From Hyphomicrobium_A sp963759735 (GTDB lineage Bacteria; Pseudomonadota; Alphaproteobacteria; Rhizobiales; Hyphomicrobiaceae): a DNA stretch of 64,000 nucleotides. A model generated the notes under the pieces. That model searched no databases, was not told the DNA's origin, and was given only the letters and a program-made list of their open reading frames with translations. Made by a program: the position numbers and the translations under genes. Numbering within the stretch: position 1 is the first letter of the stretch; every line of letters begins with the position of its first letter. The stretch is taken from contig CAVXAF010000002.1 in NCBI GenBank assembly GCA_963759735.1, forward strand, positions 62,001-126,000, given 5' to 3'. Positions 26,604-36,075 of the stretch are shown here, piece by piece.

Positions 26604-27768
26604 TCAGTGACCTGACTTCGCCATCCGCTGACCAATGACGATCAGCCGAGCGGCGCGCTCGGCGGCATCCTGCAGATACTGGCGCGATTTCTTGATCGCC
26701 ACATCGAGCGGCATCGCGTTGGGAGTGGCGGTCTCCAGCCCGTCGATGCCGTGGGCGAACACACCGCCGGCGTCATCGGCGAGGCCGCCGCCGATGGCGA
26801 CGACCGGCACGCCGTGCTTGCGCGCCGCCATGGCGACGCCGGATGGGGTCTTGCCGAAGGCAGTCTGCGACGTCGACGCGCCCTTCGCCGGTGAAGGCCA
26901 GCGCGGCCCCCTGCATGTGGTCCTCAAGCCGCGTCGCGGCGACGACGAGTTCGACGCCGCGCTTCAAGGTCGAGTTGGTGAAGGCCATGAGCCCGGCGCC
27001 GATGCCGCCGCCCGCACCCGCACCCGGCCGGTCAATGACGTCGGCGCCGATGCTGCGTTTGATGACATGGGCGAAGTGGGCGAGATTCTTGTCGAGCCGC
27101 TCGATCATCTCGGGCGTTGCGCCCTTCTGCGGGACCATAGACGCGCGAAGCGCCCTTCTCTCCGCACAGCGGATTGGTCACGTCGCAGGCGACGCTGATG
27201 TGGATGCCGGCGAGCCCGGGATTGACCGAGCGACATATCGACGGCCTGCACGTCGTCGAGATCGCCGCCGGAAATGAGGTCGCGGATCGGCGCGCCGCCG
27301 AAATTCAAGAAAGCGCACGCCGAGCGCCTGGGCGAGGCCGGCGCCCGCGTCGTTGGTCGCCGATCCGCCGATGCCGAGGATGATCTCCTTGACGCCGCGC
27401 TTGATGGCGTCGTCGATCAGCTCACCGGTTCCGTAGGTGGTGGCAACGAGCGGGTCGCGCTCCTCTTTGGGGACGAGCGGCAGGCCGGAAGCCTCGGCCA
27501 TCTCGATCACCGCCGTCTTGCCGTCGCCGAGCAGCCCATAGGAGGCCAGGACGCGCTTGCCCATGGGGCCAGAGACTTCGACCTTGACGATCTGGCCGCC
27601 GGTGGCGTCGACGAGCGATTGCACCGTGCCCTCGCCGCCGTCGGCCATGGGCACCTTGACGTAGGTCGCGTCCGGCCAGACCCGCTTGAGGCCCGTCTCG
27701 ATCTCGCCCGCAACTTCCAGGGACGTCAGGTTCTCTTTGAAGGAATCAGGGGCGATGACGATCTTCAT
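26604..27768 (-). CDS. Glycerate kinase, GarK/GlxK type (four frameshifts as sequenced)
   Basis: Phosphorylates glycerate. Conserved blocks occur in order but in different frames: KIVIAPDSFKENLTSLEVA and PMADGGEGTVQSLVDATGG and LGIGGSATNDAGAG; then NFGGAPIRDLISGGDLDDV; then NPGLAGIHISVACDVTNPL; then PQKGATPEMIERLDKN and GAGAGGGIGAGLMAF; then QTAFGKTPSGVAMAARKHG and AIGGGLADDAG. One extra base at each of about 27310, 27228, 27132 and 26873 explains everything and gives about 387 aa, the family length. Four independent inactivating insertions with otherwise perfect conservation argue for sequence error. ATG start at 27768. Confidence 0.85.
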
Positions 27769-28005
27769 TGGGCACTTCTTCTCACGGACGCTCGCGCGCC
27801 AACGGCTAATCGGCGTTAGGTTACGGGGAAAGGCTGCACTGTGTCGCGCGCCTGCTTAAAGTTGCTTTCTTTTGGCGGGGGTTGCCCGAAAGCCATTGTG
27901 GCTCATGGTTAAGGATAGCCAAGAAGTCGTTCGCCGCAGGGCAGTTCACGAGTGCCAGGCCTATTTCGAGGGGCGCCGGATGGTCCCGGCCGGAGCGGTC
28001 ATATC

Positions 28006-28671
28006 CTAGGCGCCCAGATCCTGGATGGCATCGGATTCAACGATGTGGACGCCGGGCAGCGCCGCCTCGGCGCAGACGCGCATCGCCTTGGCGACAGTTT
28101 TTGTGTGCACCGCCATATACTTGCGGAGCGGGCCCTGCATCAGCGGCGCAACCACGGCCAGGGCGCGATTGGCGATGCGTTCCGCCAGCCGGTACTCCTC
28201 GCGCTCGCCGGCCAGTACTGAGGGACGCAGGATGTAGGTGGAGCGCAGGCCAGCGCCAGCGACGCCTTGCTCCATTTCGCCCTTGGTTCTGAGGTAGACG
28301 CTGCGGGCCGTCGCCCGCGCATCGACGGAACTGATGACCACAAAGGCGGTGGCGTTGTTGGCGGCTCCCCACCGGGCCAGGGCGACGGGGATGTCACGGT
28401 CGACCTTCTGGAAGGCCTCGGTGGAACCGGCCTTTTTTTGCGTCGTCCCGATGCAGCAGAATATGAACTCCACGTCCTCGCCGGCCGGCGCCGGGGAAAG
28501 GGATGAAAAGTCGACGATGCGCTCTTCCACCTTATCCTGGCGGGCGTAACCGGTCGGGCGGTGGTGCAGAATGACGATGCGGTCAAGGCGCGGGGAGGCG
28601 ACCAAGAGCGGCACGAGCTGCCGCCCGATCGCGCCCGTCGATCCGGCGACTATCGCCGTTCGCTTTCCCAT
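28006..28671 (-). CDS. NAD(P)-binding Rossmann protein (NmrA/YbjT-like)
   Basis: 222 aa atypical short-chain dehydrogenase-like protein. The cofactor loop GSTGAIGRQL lies at the N-terminus; then come VISSVDARATARSVYLRTKGEME and ILRPSVLAGERE, with HTKTVAKAMRVCA near the C-terminus, as in small NAD(P)H-binding proteins of the HTATIP2/YbjT group. ATG at 28671 is chosen because a GGGAGAGGG site precedes it. Substrate unknown. The 237 bases downstream to the glycerate kinase gene hold no gene. Confidence 0.75.
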   Translation of the reverse strand: MGKRTAIVAGSTGAIGRQLVPLLVASPRLDRIVILHHRPTGYARQDKVEERIVDFSSLSPAPAGEDVEFIFCCIGTTQKKAGSTEAFQKVDRDIPVALARWGAANNATAFVVISSVDARATARSVYLRTKGEMEQGVAGAGLRSTYILRPSVLAGEREEYRLAERIANRALAVVAPLMQGPLRKYMAVHTKTVAKAMRVCAEAALPGVHIVESDAIQDLGA

Positions 28672-28787
28672 GCTGCCCTCTCCCGTCATCTGGCTCGCAC
28701 AGTAGTGACCGACCCAAGGCTCGTCCACGGGTGCCCATTACGTGGCAAGATGCACGCTGATCTGCCTGTGTCAGCAACGTTAAACTT

Positions 28788-28793
28788 CAGGAG
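28788..28793 (+). promoter_or_regulatory. Strong ribosome binding site deciding a TTG start
   Basis: AGGAGG lies six bases before TTG at 28800 and supports initiation at this unusual codon for the small protein downstream. Confidence 0.7.
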
Positions 28794-28799
28794 GCGTAA

Positions 28800-29039
28800 T
28801 TGAGTACCTTCACCGTCAAGCGCGGCCGGCGCTACCAAGCCAAGATCTCGCTCGGGCTGTTGGAGAGCCTGGCCGGCAACGATGTCATCGCCGGCCGGCT
28901 GCAGACGGCGGGATTTACCGATGTGTCCGTGAAGGGGTCCGGCAGCACCCGGTACGCCGAAGGGATATGGCCGCGCGAGGATGCGAGCGCCGAGATGCCT
29001 GCTCAGGTAAGCGCTGTAACCGAAATTGAAGAAGCGTGA
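28800..29039 (+). CDS. Small conserved-looking hypothetical protein
   Basis: 79 aa protein starting at TTG with a strong AGGAGG site. It begins STFTVKRGRRYQAKISLG, with a compact region containing AGRLQTAGFTDVSVKGSG and a C-terminal RYAEGIWP. No signal peptide, membrane helix or cysteine. The pattern suggests a small folded domain of about 65 residues with an acidic tail, but I do not recognise a named family. It stands alone between the Rossmann gene and the NTF2-like gene. Confidence 0.55.
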   Translation: MSTFTVKRGRRYQAKISLGLLESLAGNDVIAGRLQTAGFTDVSVKGSGSTRYAEGIWPREDASAEMPAQVSAVTEIEEA

Positions 29040-29438
29040 GCGCGCAGCCGCAGCGGTCGCGAGGCGTTACAGCACGGGCCTGCGGCAACCAATGGCCGGG
29101 CCGGCGAGGGCCGATCTTCAAGGTCAGGATGCTTTGCTGTCCAAGAATTGGGCATCGCCAAATGCTCCGGTGTTCATCCTAACGAAAGCACCATGACTGG
29201 CCGATTTTGTCCGCTCACTGACTTTCAACACACGTAGGACTTGTGTTGCTTACTCAAATTGGCAAAATGTGGAGTCTAGGGCCGAAGAATTGCGCAACCG
29301 GGACTATCGCTCGCGTTCGATCTTCAAGCCGCTCCGCGCAGCCCACGCACTGTCCGATCTCATCATCGGCTGTCGTCCGTGGAACAAGGTGCGCCTGAGT
29401 AGGCTCGGAAGCGTGAGGCGACTGTCGGCGGAGGGACG
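29040..29438. other. Intergenic region, locally AT-richer
   Basis: No gene is supported. The part from about 29140 to 29290 has noticeably more A and T than its neighbours. It likely contains the promoter of the NTF2-like gene. No hairpin with a T tract was seen. Confidence 0.45.
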
Positions 29439-29891
29439 GTGGAGATGCAGTTGGACGAGCACGGAGCCAGGATGATCCTGGATTCTTCGCACGCCGCCTG
29501 GAGCGGCGGTGACGTCGAAGGGGTGCTGAGTAACTACGTCGAGGATCTCGAGTACTACTGCAACACCGGCGGTCCCGACGGAGGACCGCTGCGGGTGGTC
29601 GGAAAGGCGGCCCTGCGGGAGATGCTGCAGGCGATCGTCAAGGTCGCCGAGAGCGTCTCGGTGTCGGAATACTTCCGCTACAGCGACGGCGTCGGGCGCG
29701 CCAAGATCGAATGCTACATTCGTCACAAGACGACGAACCACACGATGGTGGGTTCCTATCGTCAGCTCATCACCTATCGCGGCGACAAGATCGCGCGCAT
29801 GGAAGAATTCCATGATGCGGCGAAGATGATCGCCTTCTGGCAGATGATCTCCGGCGAGGACGCCATCGAGAAGGCGCTGCTGGCCGAGTAG
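29439..29891 (+). CDS. SnoaL/NTF2-like protein
   Basis: 150 aa protein with the alpha+beta NTF2-like pattern: helix 1 (ARMILDSSHAAWSGGDVEGVLSN), YVEDLEYY, then LREMLQAIVKVAESV and strands ending KIARMEEFHDAAKM. This fold is used by small enzymes and binding proteins; no catalytic residues can be assigned. GTG at 29439 has GGAGGG nearby; ATG at 29445 is an equally possible start. Confidence 0.65.
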   Translation: MEMQLDEHGARMILDSSHAAWSGGDVEGVLSNYVEDLEYYCNTGGPDGGPLRVVGKAALREMLQAIVKVAESVSVSEYFRYSDGVGRAKIECYIRHKTTNHTMVGSYRQLITYRGDKIARMEEFHDAAKMIAFWQMISGEDAIEKALLAE

Positions 29892-30024
29892 CCGAACGCC
29901 GGTACTCGCGCGCCAGCCGACGCTCTGGGCCATTCAGGCCGGCAAGGGAAGCGCGGCGGCACCGCTAGCCGGCCGCGCAACCATCGGCCTTCAGACCTTC
30001 AGGCCTCAATTCGCCAGGCCGTCA

Positions 30025-30231
30025 TCACCAGCGGCGCCAGCGCCACCACCAATTGCGATGACCACGCCAACGGCGCCATCCGGCTTGGTCGACGATTGAG
30101 GCCGCGTGGGCCGAGTTGCCCGGTACGGCGCTGAGGCCGGCTACCGGCGCCGCCAGGGCGGGGGTGCCGAACGCGACAGCGCCGAGCGCCAGCGCGCCCG
30201 CCATGGCGCTGATTGCGAGTTGACGATGCAT
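30025..30231 (-). CDS. Small secreted Trp/Arg-rich protein
   Basis: 68 aa protein with a clear signal peptide (ISAMAGALALGAVAFGTPALAAP, cleavage near residue 28) and a short mature part that ends in Trp and Arg repeats (GWRRWRGHRNWWWRWRRW). ATG at 30231 with a GGAGGAAC site. Short basic, aromatic secreted proteins like this are frequent in rhizobial genomes, but their role is not known. The cationic amphipathic tail resembles antimicrobial peptides; that is speculation. Confidence 0.6.
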   Translation of the reverse strand: MHRQLAISAMAGALALGAVAFGTPALAAPVAGLSAVPGNSAHAASIVDQAGWRRWRGHRNWWWRWRRW

Positions 30232-30389
30232 GGTGTTCCTCCAGGACTTGCGTCCTGAAGGAGTAACCGCGAAGCGGCCAAGGCCGGCTTAGCCTGCACT
30301 ATGCAAGTTGCGTCAAACGCAACCGATCGCGAGGGCCACTTGCTGCTTGGCGGAGGGCGCGGGGCGCGGTTTACGGCGCTAAGCTTCCC

Positions 30390-31427
30390 CTACAGGGCGA
30401 ACTGCAGCATGGCGCGGGTGCCGCGCTCGACTGGCTCGTAGGTGAGCTCGGCACCGAGCCGCGTCGACATGCTGCGGATGACGCGCGTACCAAGGCCGGT
30501 GCCGACGGGCGCGGCGGGAGACAGCGACAGTCCGACGCCATCGTCCTCGACCGACAGGTGCCCCTCATCGCCATGACGCATCATCTTGACGCGGATGTCG
30601 CCGCTCTGGTCGTCGACGTAGGCGTACTTATAGGCGTTGGTGACGAGCTCGGTGACGATGATGCCGAGCGACACCGCCTTGTCAGTCGGTAGCCGGATCG
30701 GATCGGCGATAAGCGAGATATCGTGATCGGTGCCCCAGGCGAGCATAGAAGCGCGCAGCTCTTCGACGAGGCCGCCCAGGTAGGATTGGATGTCGACCGA
30801 CTGCACGTCATCGGAGGTGTAGAGGCGGCGGTGAACGCCGGCGATGGCCAGAATTCGCGCCTGCATTTCATCGAGTGCGCGCAACGCCGAGGCGTCGGTC
30901 ACCGTCGAGCGCTGCATGTTGGTGAGCGCCGCCACGATGGCCAGCGAGTTGGACACGCGATGATTGACTTCGCGCAATAACAGCTCGGCGCGGTCGCGGG
31001 CAGCGATGACTTCGCGGTCGGCCGCTTCCTTGTCGCGCCGCAGGCGTTCCTTCTCCAGGGCCGTGACGATGGCCTCGGCGAGAAGGTCGCGGAAATGTCC
31101 CTGCACGTCCTTCCACACATAGTCGACGGCGCCGGCCTTGAGGGCGGCCACGGCGATGCGGCTGTCCTCCGACCCCGTCACGTAGATGATGGGCGGAGCG
31201 GCGGCCAAATCGCGCAGGCGCGGAAGAACCTCCAGGCCCGTCTGGCCCGGCATGTGGTGGTCGAGAGCGACGATATCGAACTGCTCGCCACCAAGCCGGA
31301 CGAGCGCCGTTTCGCCGGATAGCTCCAGCACGACGTCGAACCCGCGCGACTCCAGGGTCTTTTGAACAAGCCGTCCAATCCCCGCGTCGTCGTCGATATA
31401 GAGCACTCTGGCCCTGCGGTCGGTCAC
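30390..31427 (-). CDS. Receiver-HisKA_2 hybrid histidine kinase
   Basis: 345 aa cytoplasmic protein: N-terminal receiver domain (residues 7-120, phospho-Asp56 in ALDHHMPG, ending YVWK), short linker, then a HisKA_2-type dimerisation helix with phospho-His156 in REVNHRVSN, and a HATPase_c domain (GIIVTELVTNAYKYA, EDDGVGLS, GLGTRVI). HisKA_2 kinases are common in alphaproteobacteria and often feed the general stress response. Its start overlaps the preceding receiver gene by four bases (ATGA). Confidence 0.88.
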   Translation of the reverse strand: MTDRRARVLYIDDDAGIGRLVQKTLESRGFDVVLELSGETALVRLGGEQFDIVALDHHMPGQTGLEVLPRLRDLAAAPPIIYVTGSEDSRIAVAALKAGAVDYVWKDVQGHFRDLLAEAIVTALEKERLRRDKEAADREVIAARDRAELLLREVNHRVSNSLAIVAALTNMQRSTVTDASALRALDEMQARILAIAGVHRRLYTSDDVQSVDIQSYLGGLVEELRASMLAWGTDHDISLIADPIRLPTDKAVSLGIIVTELVTNAYKYAYVDDQSGDIRVKMMRHGDEGHLSVEDDGVGLSLSPAAPVGTGLGTRVIRSMSTRLGAELTYEPVERGTRAMLQFAL

Positions 31428-31870
31428 TGTGTCTCCGGAACCTGCATCACAGCGAAGAATAGACCGAGCTGACGGATGGCATTGGCGAAGTTGTCATAGT
31501 CGACGGGCTTGGTGATGTAGACGTTGGCGCCGAGATCGTAGCAGCGCTGAATTTCCCGCGCGTCGTCGGTCGTCGTCAACACGATGACCGGAGACCGCTT
31601 GGTATGCTGGTTGGCCTTGATTTTCTCAAGGATGGTAATGCCGGTCATGTCGGGGAGATTCAAGTCGAGCAACACCAGCAGCAGCTTCTTAGAGCTCACT
31701 TCGCCCGATTGATCGGGCCCAAGCAGGAATTCGAGGGCTTCCGTGCCGTTGGTGAAGGCGATCAGCTCGTTGTGTACGCCGGCGCGGCGGATGTTGCGCT
31801 CAATCAGTCGTGCGTGTCCCTCATCGTCCTCGATCATGACGATGGAGACTGGTCTACCCTCTAAGCTCAC
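31424..31870 (-). CDS. Single-domain response regulator (Rcp1-like)
   Basis: 148 aa receiver domain with no output domain. Acidic pair Glu14-Asp15, phospho-Asp69 (LLDLNLPDMTG), Thr in VIVLTTTDDAR and Lys in YITKPVDY. The long loop between strands and the P-rich ends resemble Rcp1-type receivers that serve bacteriophytochrome or other sensory kinases. It overlaps the upstream CHASE3 kinase gene by 17 bases and the downstream kinase gene by 4 bases, so all three are co-translated. Confidence 0.9.
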   Translation of the reverse strand: MSLEGRPVSIVMIEDDEGHARLIERNIRRAGVHNELIAFTNGTEALEFLLGPDQSGEVSSKKLLLVLLDLNLPDMTGITILEKIKANQHTKRSPVIVLTTTDDAREIQRCYDLGANVYITKPVDYDNFANAIRQLGLFFAVMQVPETQ

Positions 31871-33356
31871 CGAGATGCTCCGATTTTAGACGCAGGTTGC
31901 GGGGGAGTTTTACCTGAAAAGTGGTTCCTGATCCAACTTCGGAGGTCAGAGTGATCTGACCTCCCAGGCGCCGGACAAGGGCCCTGACGTGGGCAAGGCC
32001 AATGCCTTCACCCGGCTGATCCTGGACGCCGGCGCGTCGGAACAGGTCGAAGACGCGTTCGTGATCCTGCTCGCCGATGCCGCGACCATTATCCTCAATC
32101 TCTATCAAAATCGAGCCATCGCGTTGCGACCGGGCGCGCACCTGAATGAGCGGCGCCCTCCCTGGGGCACGATATTTCACAGCGTTGTCGACCAGGTTGC
32201 CGAACACCTGCTCCAATGCCAGGCGATCGCTGGTAATGACGGGAAGCGGTTTTTCGATAGCGAGCGAGCCGCCAGCTTCGGTGAGACGATGCTGGACGCT
32301 GTCGGAGATGCCCTCGAACAGGGTGACGAGGTTGACCGCTTCGGGATTGATGTTCCGCCGGCCTTCGCGCGACAGCTTGAGAATCGCGTTGATCAGCGAA
32401 TCCATCTTCTTGGTCGAGCTCTGGATAAACGAGATGGCCTCGGGGATTTCCTCTTTCACCGCGGTCTTCGCAGCCGGGGCGGAGGCCAATGCATCGAGGC
32501 CCGGATCGTCGGTGAGGGTCTGCAACGCCTCAAGAGATGTTTTCAGCTCGGCCGTGAAGCCCATCACGTTGACCAGAGGCGCGCGCAGGTCGTGGCTGAC
32601 GATGTAAGCGAAGCGCTGGATCTCATCGTTGGCGCGCTGCAGGTCGATCGTGCGCTCCTTGACGCGCAAATCGAGGCCGGCATTCAGCGCCTCGACCTCG
32701 GTCCGCGCGCGCACAATCTCGCGGGTGTAGTTGACCAGCGCCCAAGCGACGCCACCGCCTGCAAGCAGCACCAGGACGCCGCCAACGATGGTCGACAGAC
32801 GCAGATAGCCGGCGTTTTCGCGCTGCTCCTCAATGGCCAGGACAAGCCGCCTCTCGACGTCATTGCGCTCCGCAACGATACGGTCGCGCACACTGTCCAT
32901 CAGCTCTTTGCCGCGGTCGGCAAGCACGATGGCCAATGCTTCCTGGTCCTTGCCGGCGCGCTTCAGCTCCACCGTTTGCCTAAGCTCATCGAGCTTGTCC
33001 TTGATGAGCGGACGGAGCCCGGTGACGAATTCCTGCGCCTCGCCGCGCGTCCCAATGACCCGGGTCAACGTCTGCATGGCAGGCTCGATGTTTGACACGG
33101 CCTGTTGGTACGGCTGCAGGTACCGCTCCTCTCCCGTCAGGAGATAACCGCGCTGGCCGGTTTCGGCATCCTGCATAAGCGAGAGCAGATCGGCGAGCGC
33201 GCTGCGCATTTCGCGCGTCGCCAAGACCTCTTCGGTCGAGGCGTTGGTGCGCTGCATCGTCCACACCGACAACCCGACCATCACCAGCAGGGCGGCAAGC
33301 CCGATGGCGGTGAACAGCGCGGTGGCGCGCATCAGCGTATACTTGGATACCGGCAC
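31854..33356 (-). CDS. CHASE3-domain sensor histidine kinase
   Basis: 500 aa membrane kinase. First transmembrane helix at residues 12-33, extracytoplasmic CHASE3-like sensor (35-180, with DAETGQRGYLLTGEERYL), second helix at about 188-210, a coiled linker, HisKA with phospho-His255 (YIVSHDLRAP), and HATPase_c motifs QVFGNLVDNAVKY, DNGRGI and GEGIGLAHV. It shares extended overlap with the receiver gene downstream. The signal is unknown. Probable relay: this kinase to the receiver to the hybrid kinase, but the direction is inferred from order only. Confidence 0.9.
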   Translation of the reverse strand: MPVSKYTLMRATALFTAIGLAALLVMVGLSVWTMQRTNASTEEVLATREMRSALADLLSLMQDAETGQRGYLLTGEERYLQPYQQAVSNIEPAMQTLTRVIGTRGEAQEFVTGLRPLIKDKLDELRQTVELKRAGKDQEALAIVLADRGKELMDSVRDRIVAERNDVERRLVLAIEEQRENAGYLRLSTIVGGVLVLLAGGGVAWALVNYTREIVRARTEVEALNAGLDLRVKERTIDLQRANDEIQRFAYIVSHDLRAPLVNVMGFTAELKTSLEALQTLTDDPGLDALASAPAAKTAVKEEIPEAISFIQSSTKKMDSLINAILKLSREGRRNINPEAVNLVTLFEGISDSVQHRLTEAGGSLAIEKPLPVITSDRLALEQVFGNLVDNAVKYRAPGRAPLIQVRARSQRDGSILIEIEDNGRGIGEQDHERVFDLFRRAGVQDQPGEGIGLAHVRALVRRLGGQITLTSEVGSGTTFQVKLPRNLRLKSEHLGELRG

Positions 33357-33378
33357 TCTATTCTTTCTTCGCTCTTCC

Positions 33379-33419
33379 CTCAGCCAGAAGCCGCCAGCTT
33401 GCGCCGGCGGCTTCCTGAG
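33379..33419 (-). terminator. Strong hairpin downstream of pnp
   Basis: CTCAG ... GAAGCCGCC pairs with GGCGGCTTC ... CTGAG, giving 14 base pairs around a short loop. It starts 23 bases past the pnp stop on the minus strand. No good T tract follows, so termination would be inefficient or assisted; it could also protect the transcript end. Confidence 0.6.
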
Positions 33420-33441
33420 TTTGTTATGTTAAAACAGAGAC

Positions 33442-35653
33442 TTAGCTAGCCTCCCGACGCGGCGGCCGGCGATCTCGTCCGCCACCACCGCCCTCGCGGC
33501 GCGGGGGACGCGAAGCACTGAACTCCTGTTCCGGCTCCTCACCCTCGGCGCGCGGAATTTCCTGGCCGGTCGTCTGATCGATGATCTTCATCGACAGGCG
33601 TGTCTTGCCGCGCTCGTCGAAGCCCAGGAGCTTGACGTAGACCTCCTGGCCTTCCTTGACCACCTCGCCGACCGTCGCCGGACGCCCGGGTGCCAGCTGC
33701 GAGATGTGCACGAGGCCGTCCTTGGCGCCGAAGAAGTTCACGAAGGCGCCGAAGTCCATGATCTTGACGACCTTGCCCTTGTAGATCGTGCCGACCTCGG
33801 GCTCAGACGTGATCTCGCGAATGCGCCGCAGCGCCTCGTCGATCGACTCCCGCTTGGAAGCGGCAACCTTCACCGTGCCATCGTCGTCGATATCGATCTT
33901 GGCACCGGACTTAGCGACGATCTCGCGGATTACCGAGCCGCCCGAGCCGATCACTTCACGAATCTTGTCGGTCGGGATCTTGATGGTCTCGATGCGCGGA
34001 GCGTGCTCGCCAAGCTCAGTGCGGGCGGTGCCCAGAGCCTTCGACATCTCCCCGAGGATGTGCAAGCGGCCATCGCGAGCCTGATCAAGCGCGATGCGCA
34101 TGATCTCTTCGGTGATGCCCGTGATCTTGATGTCCATCTGCAGCGAGGTGACGCCGTTCTCGGTGCCGGCCACCTTGAAGTCCATGTCGCCGAGATGGTC
34201 CTCATCGCCAAGGATGTCGGAGAGGACTGCGAAGTCCTCGCCTTCCTTGATGAGGCCCATGGCAATACCTGCCACCGGAGCCTTCAAAGGCACGCCGGCG
34301 TCCATCAGTGCGAGCGAGGTGCCGCACACCGTCGCCATCGACGAAGAGCCGTTCGACTCGGTGATCTCCGAGACGATGCGGATGGTGTAGGGAAACTCCT
34401 CGTGCGAGGGCATCACCGGATGCACGGCGCGCCAAGCGAGCTTGCCGTGACCGATCTCGCGACGCCCGGGCGAGCCCATGCGGCCCGTCTCACCGACCGA
34501 GTAGGGCGGGAAGTTGTAGTGCAGCATGAAGCGCTCTTTGCGAGTGCCTTCGAGCGCGTCGATGAACTGCTCGTCCTCACCGGTGCCGAGCGTGGCGACG
34601 ACGATCGCCTGCGTCTCTCCGCGAGTGAACAGCGCCGAGCCGTGGGTGCGCGGCAGCACGTGCACTTCCGATACGATGGGGCGCACGGTCTTCAGGTCGC
34701 GTCCGTCGATACGACGGCCGGTCTTGACCACGTCGCCGCGCACGATCTCGCTCTTGAGAGCCTTGATGGTGTCGGAGAGCAGCACCTTCTCGGTCGCATC
34801 ATCAGGGATCGTGATGCCTGCCTTGACCTTGCCCTCGGCAGCCTTGACGAGGTCGTAGCGCTTGGCCTTTTCCTTGGTGGAGAAAGCGGCGCGCAGATCG
34901 GCTTCGGCGATTTCCTTGACCTGGGCGGTGTACTTGCCGGTGTCGGGAAGCTTGATGTCCCACGGCTCCTTGGCAGCCTTCTCGGCGAGCTTGATGATCG
35001 CCTGGATGACCGGCTGGAAGTGCTCGATGGCCGAACATCACGCCTTCGAGCATCTGCTTCTCGGACAGCTCCTTGGCCTCCGATTCCACCATCATCACGG
35101 CATCGGTCGTGCCGGCGATGACGAGGTCGAGATCACTGTTGGCCATCTCATCGAGCAGCGGGTTGAGCACGTACTCGCCACCGATAAGACCAACGCGGGC
35201 AGCCCCGATCGGTCCCAGGAACGGCACGCCCGACAGCGTCAGGGCGGCGGACGAGGCAACGAGGGCGAGGATGTCGGGGTCGTTCTCCATGTCGTGCGAC
35301 AGCACGGTGATGACGACCTGGGTCTCGTTCTTGAAGCCCTCAACGAACAGCGGACGGATCGGCCGGTCGATGAGGCGTGAGGTGAGCGTCTCCTTCTCGG
35401 AGGGACGGCCTTCGCGCTTGAAGAAGCCGCCGGGGATCTTGCCGGCCGCGAAGGTCTTTTCCTGGTAGTTCACGGTGAGGGGGAAGAAGTCGACGCCAGG
35501 CTTCGGGCTCTTGGCGGCGACGACGGTGGCGAGGACACTGGTCTCGCCGTACGAGGCGTAGACGGCGGCGTCGGCCTGGCGCGCCATGCGTCCAGTCTCG
35601 AGCGTCAGCTTGCGTCCACCCCAGTCAATTTCCACTCTATGGATGTCGAACAT
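33442..35653 (-). CDS. pnp: Polyribonucleotide nucleotidyltransferase (one frameshift as sequenced)
   Basis: Phosphorolytic 3' to 5' exoribonuclease of RNA decay. Conserved features in order: FPLTVNYQEKTFAAGKIPGG, FKREGRPSEKETLTSRLIDRP, KEPWDIK-like helical linker (out of frame), GRRIDGRDLKTVRPI, DGSSSMATVCG-type catalytic segment, KH domain (GSGGSVIREI) and S1 domain (GTIYKGKVVKIMDFGAFVNF). The frame breaks at about 35025, where CATCGAGCAC should read CATGAGCAC; dropping one base gives about 736 aa. Downstream of rpsO and a hairpin, as usual. Confidence 0.95.
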
Positions 35654-35757
35654 GTTGGTTCTTTCTTTCTCTTAGCGATGCGCAGCGGCCGGATTGCCGG
35701 TTGCGCTAGCCTTCGGTTGGGACCGAGGCGCGAGGCGATTGGCCTCGAGGGATGCGG

Positions 35758-35795
35758 ACGGAGGGCCGTACGGGATTGCGTTGACGGCCCTCCGT
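35758..35795 (-). promoter_or_regulatory. Perfect 12-bp hairpin between rpsO and pnp
   Basis: ACGGAGGGCCGT and its exact complement flank a 14-base loop, starting 11 bases after the rpsO stop on the minus strand. No T tract follows. In E. coli the rpsO-pnp interval carries a terminator and an RNase III-processed stem that mediates pnp autoregulation; this stem is in the right place for a similar role. Confidence 0.65.
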
Positions 35796-35805
35796 GCGCT
35801 TGTCG

Positions 35806-36075
35806 TCAGCGACGGATGCCGAGCTTCTCGATGATACCCTGGTAGCGCTGTTCGTTCTTGCGCTTCACGTAGTCGAGGAGCTGGCGGCGCTGGCTCACCA
35901 TCTTGAGGAGGCCGCGGCGCGAATGGTTGTCTTTCTTGTGCATCTTGAAGTGGTCGGTGAGATGATTGATGCGCTCGGTGAGAATGGCGATCTGCACCTC
36001 CGGCGAACCGGTATCGTTGGGCTTGGTCGCATTGTCTTTGATGAGCGCAGTTTTGCGCTCAGCGGAAATCGACAT
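35806..36075 (-). CDS. rpsO: 30S ribosomal protein S15
   Basis: 89 aa, exactly the family length. Contains the S15 signature (DTGSPEVQIAILTERINHL, HKKDNHSRRGLL, QRRQLLDYVK). ATG at 36075 is chosen over an upstream in-frame start at 36117, which would add a non-conserved extension. Intact, despite lying between frameshifted neighbours. Confidence 0.97.
   Translation of the reverse strand: MSISAERKTALIKDNATKPNDTGSPEVQIAILTERINHLTDHFKMHKKDNHSRRGLLKMVSQRRQLLDYVKRKNEQRYQGIIEKLGIRR

Noticed and set aside
31989..33095. 368-codon plus-strand frame opposite the CHASE3 kinase
   Set aside because: Antisense to a gene with all expected kinase motifs; the translation has no domain.
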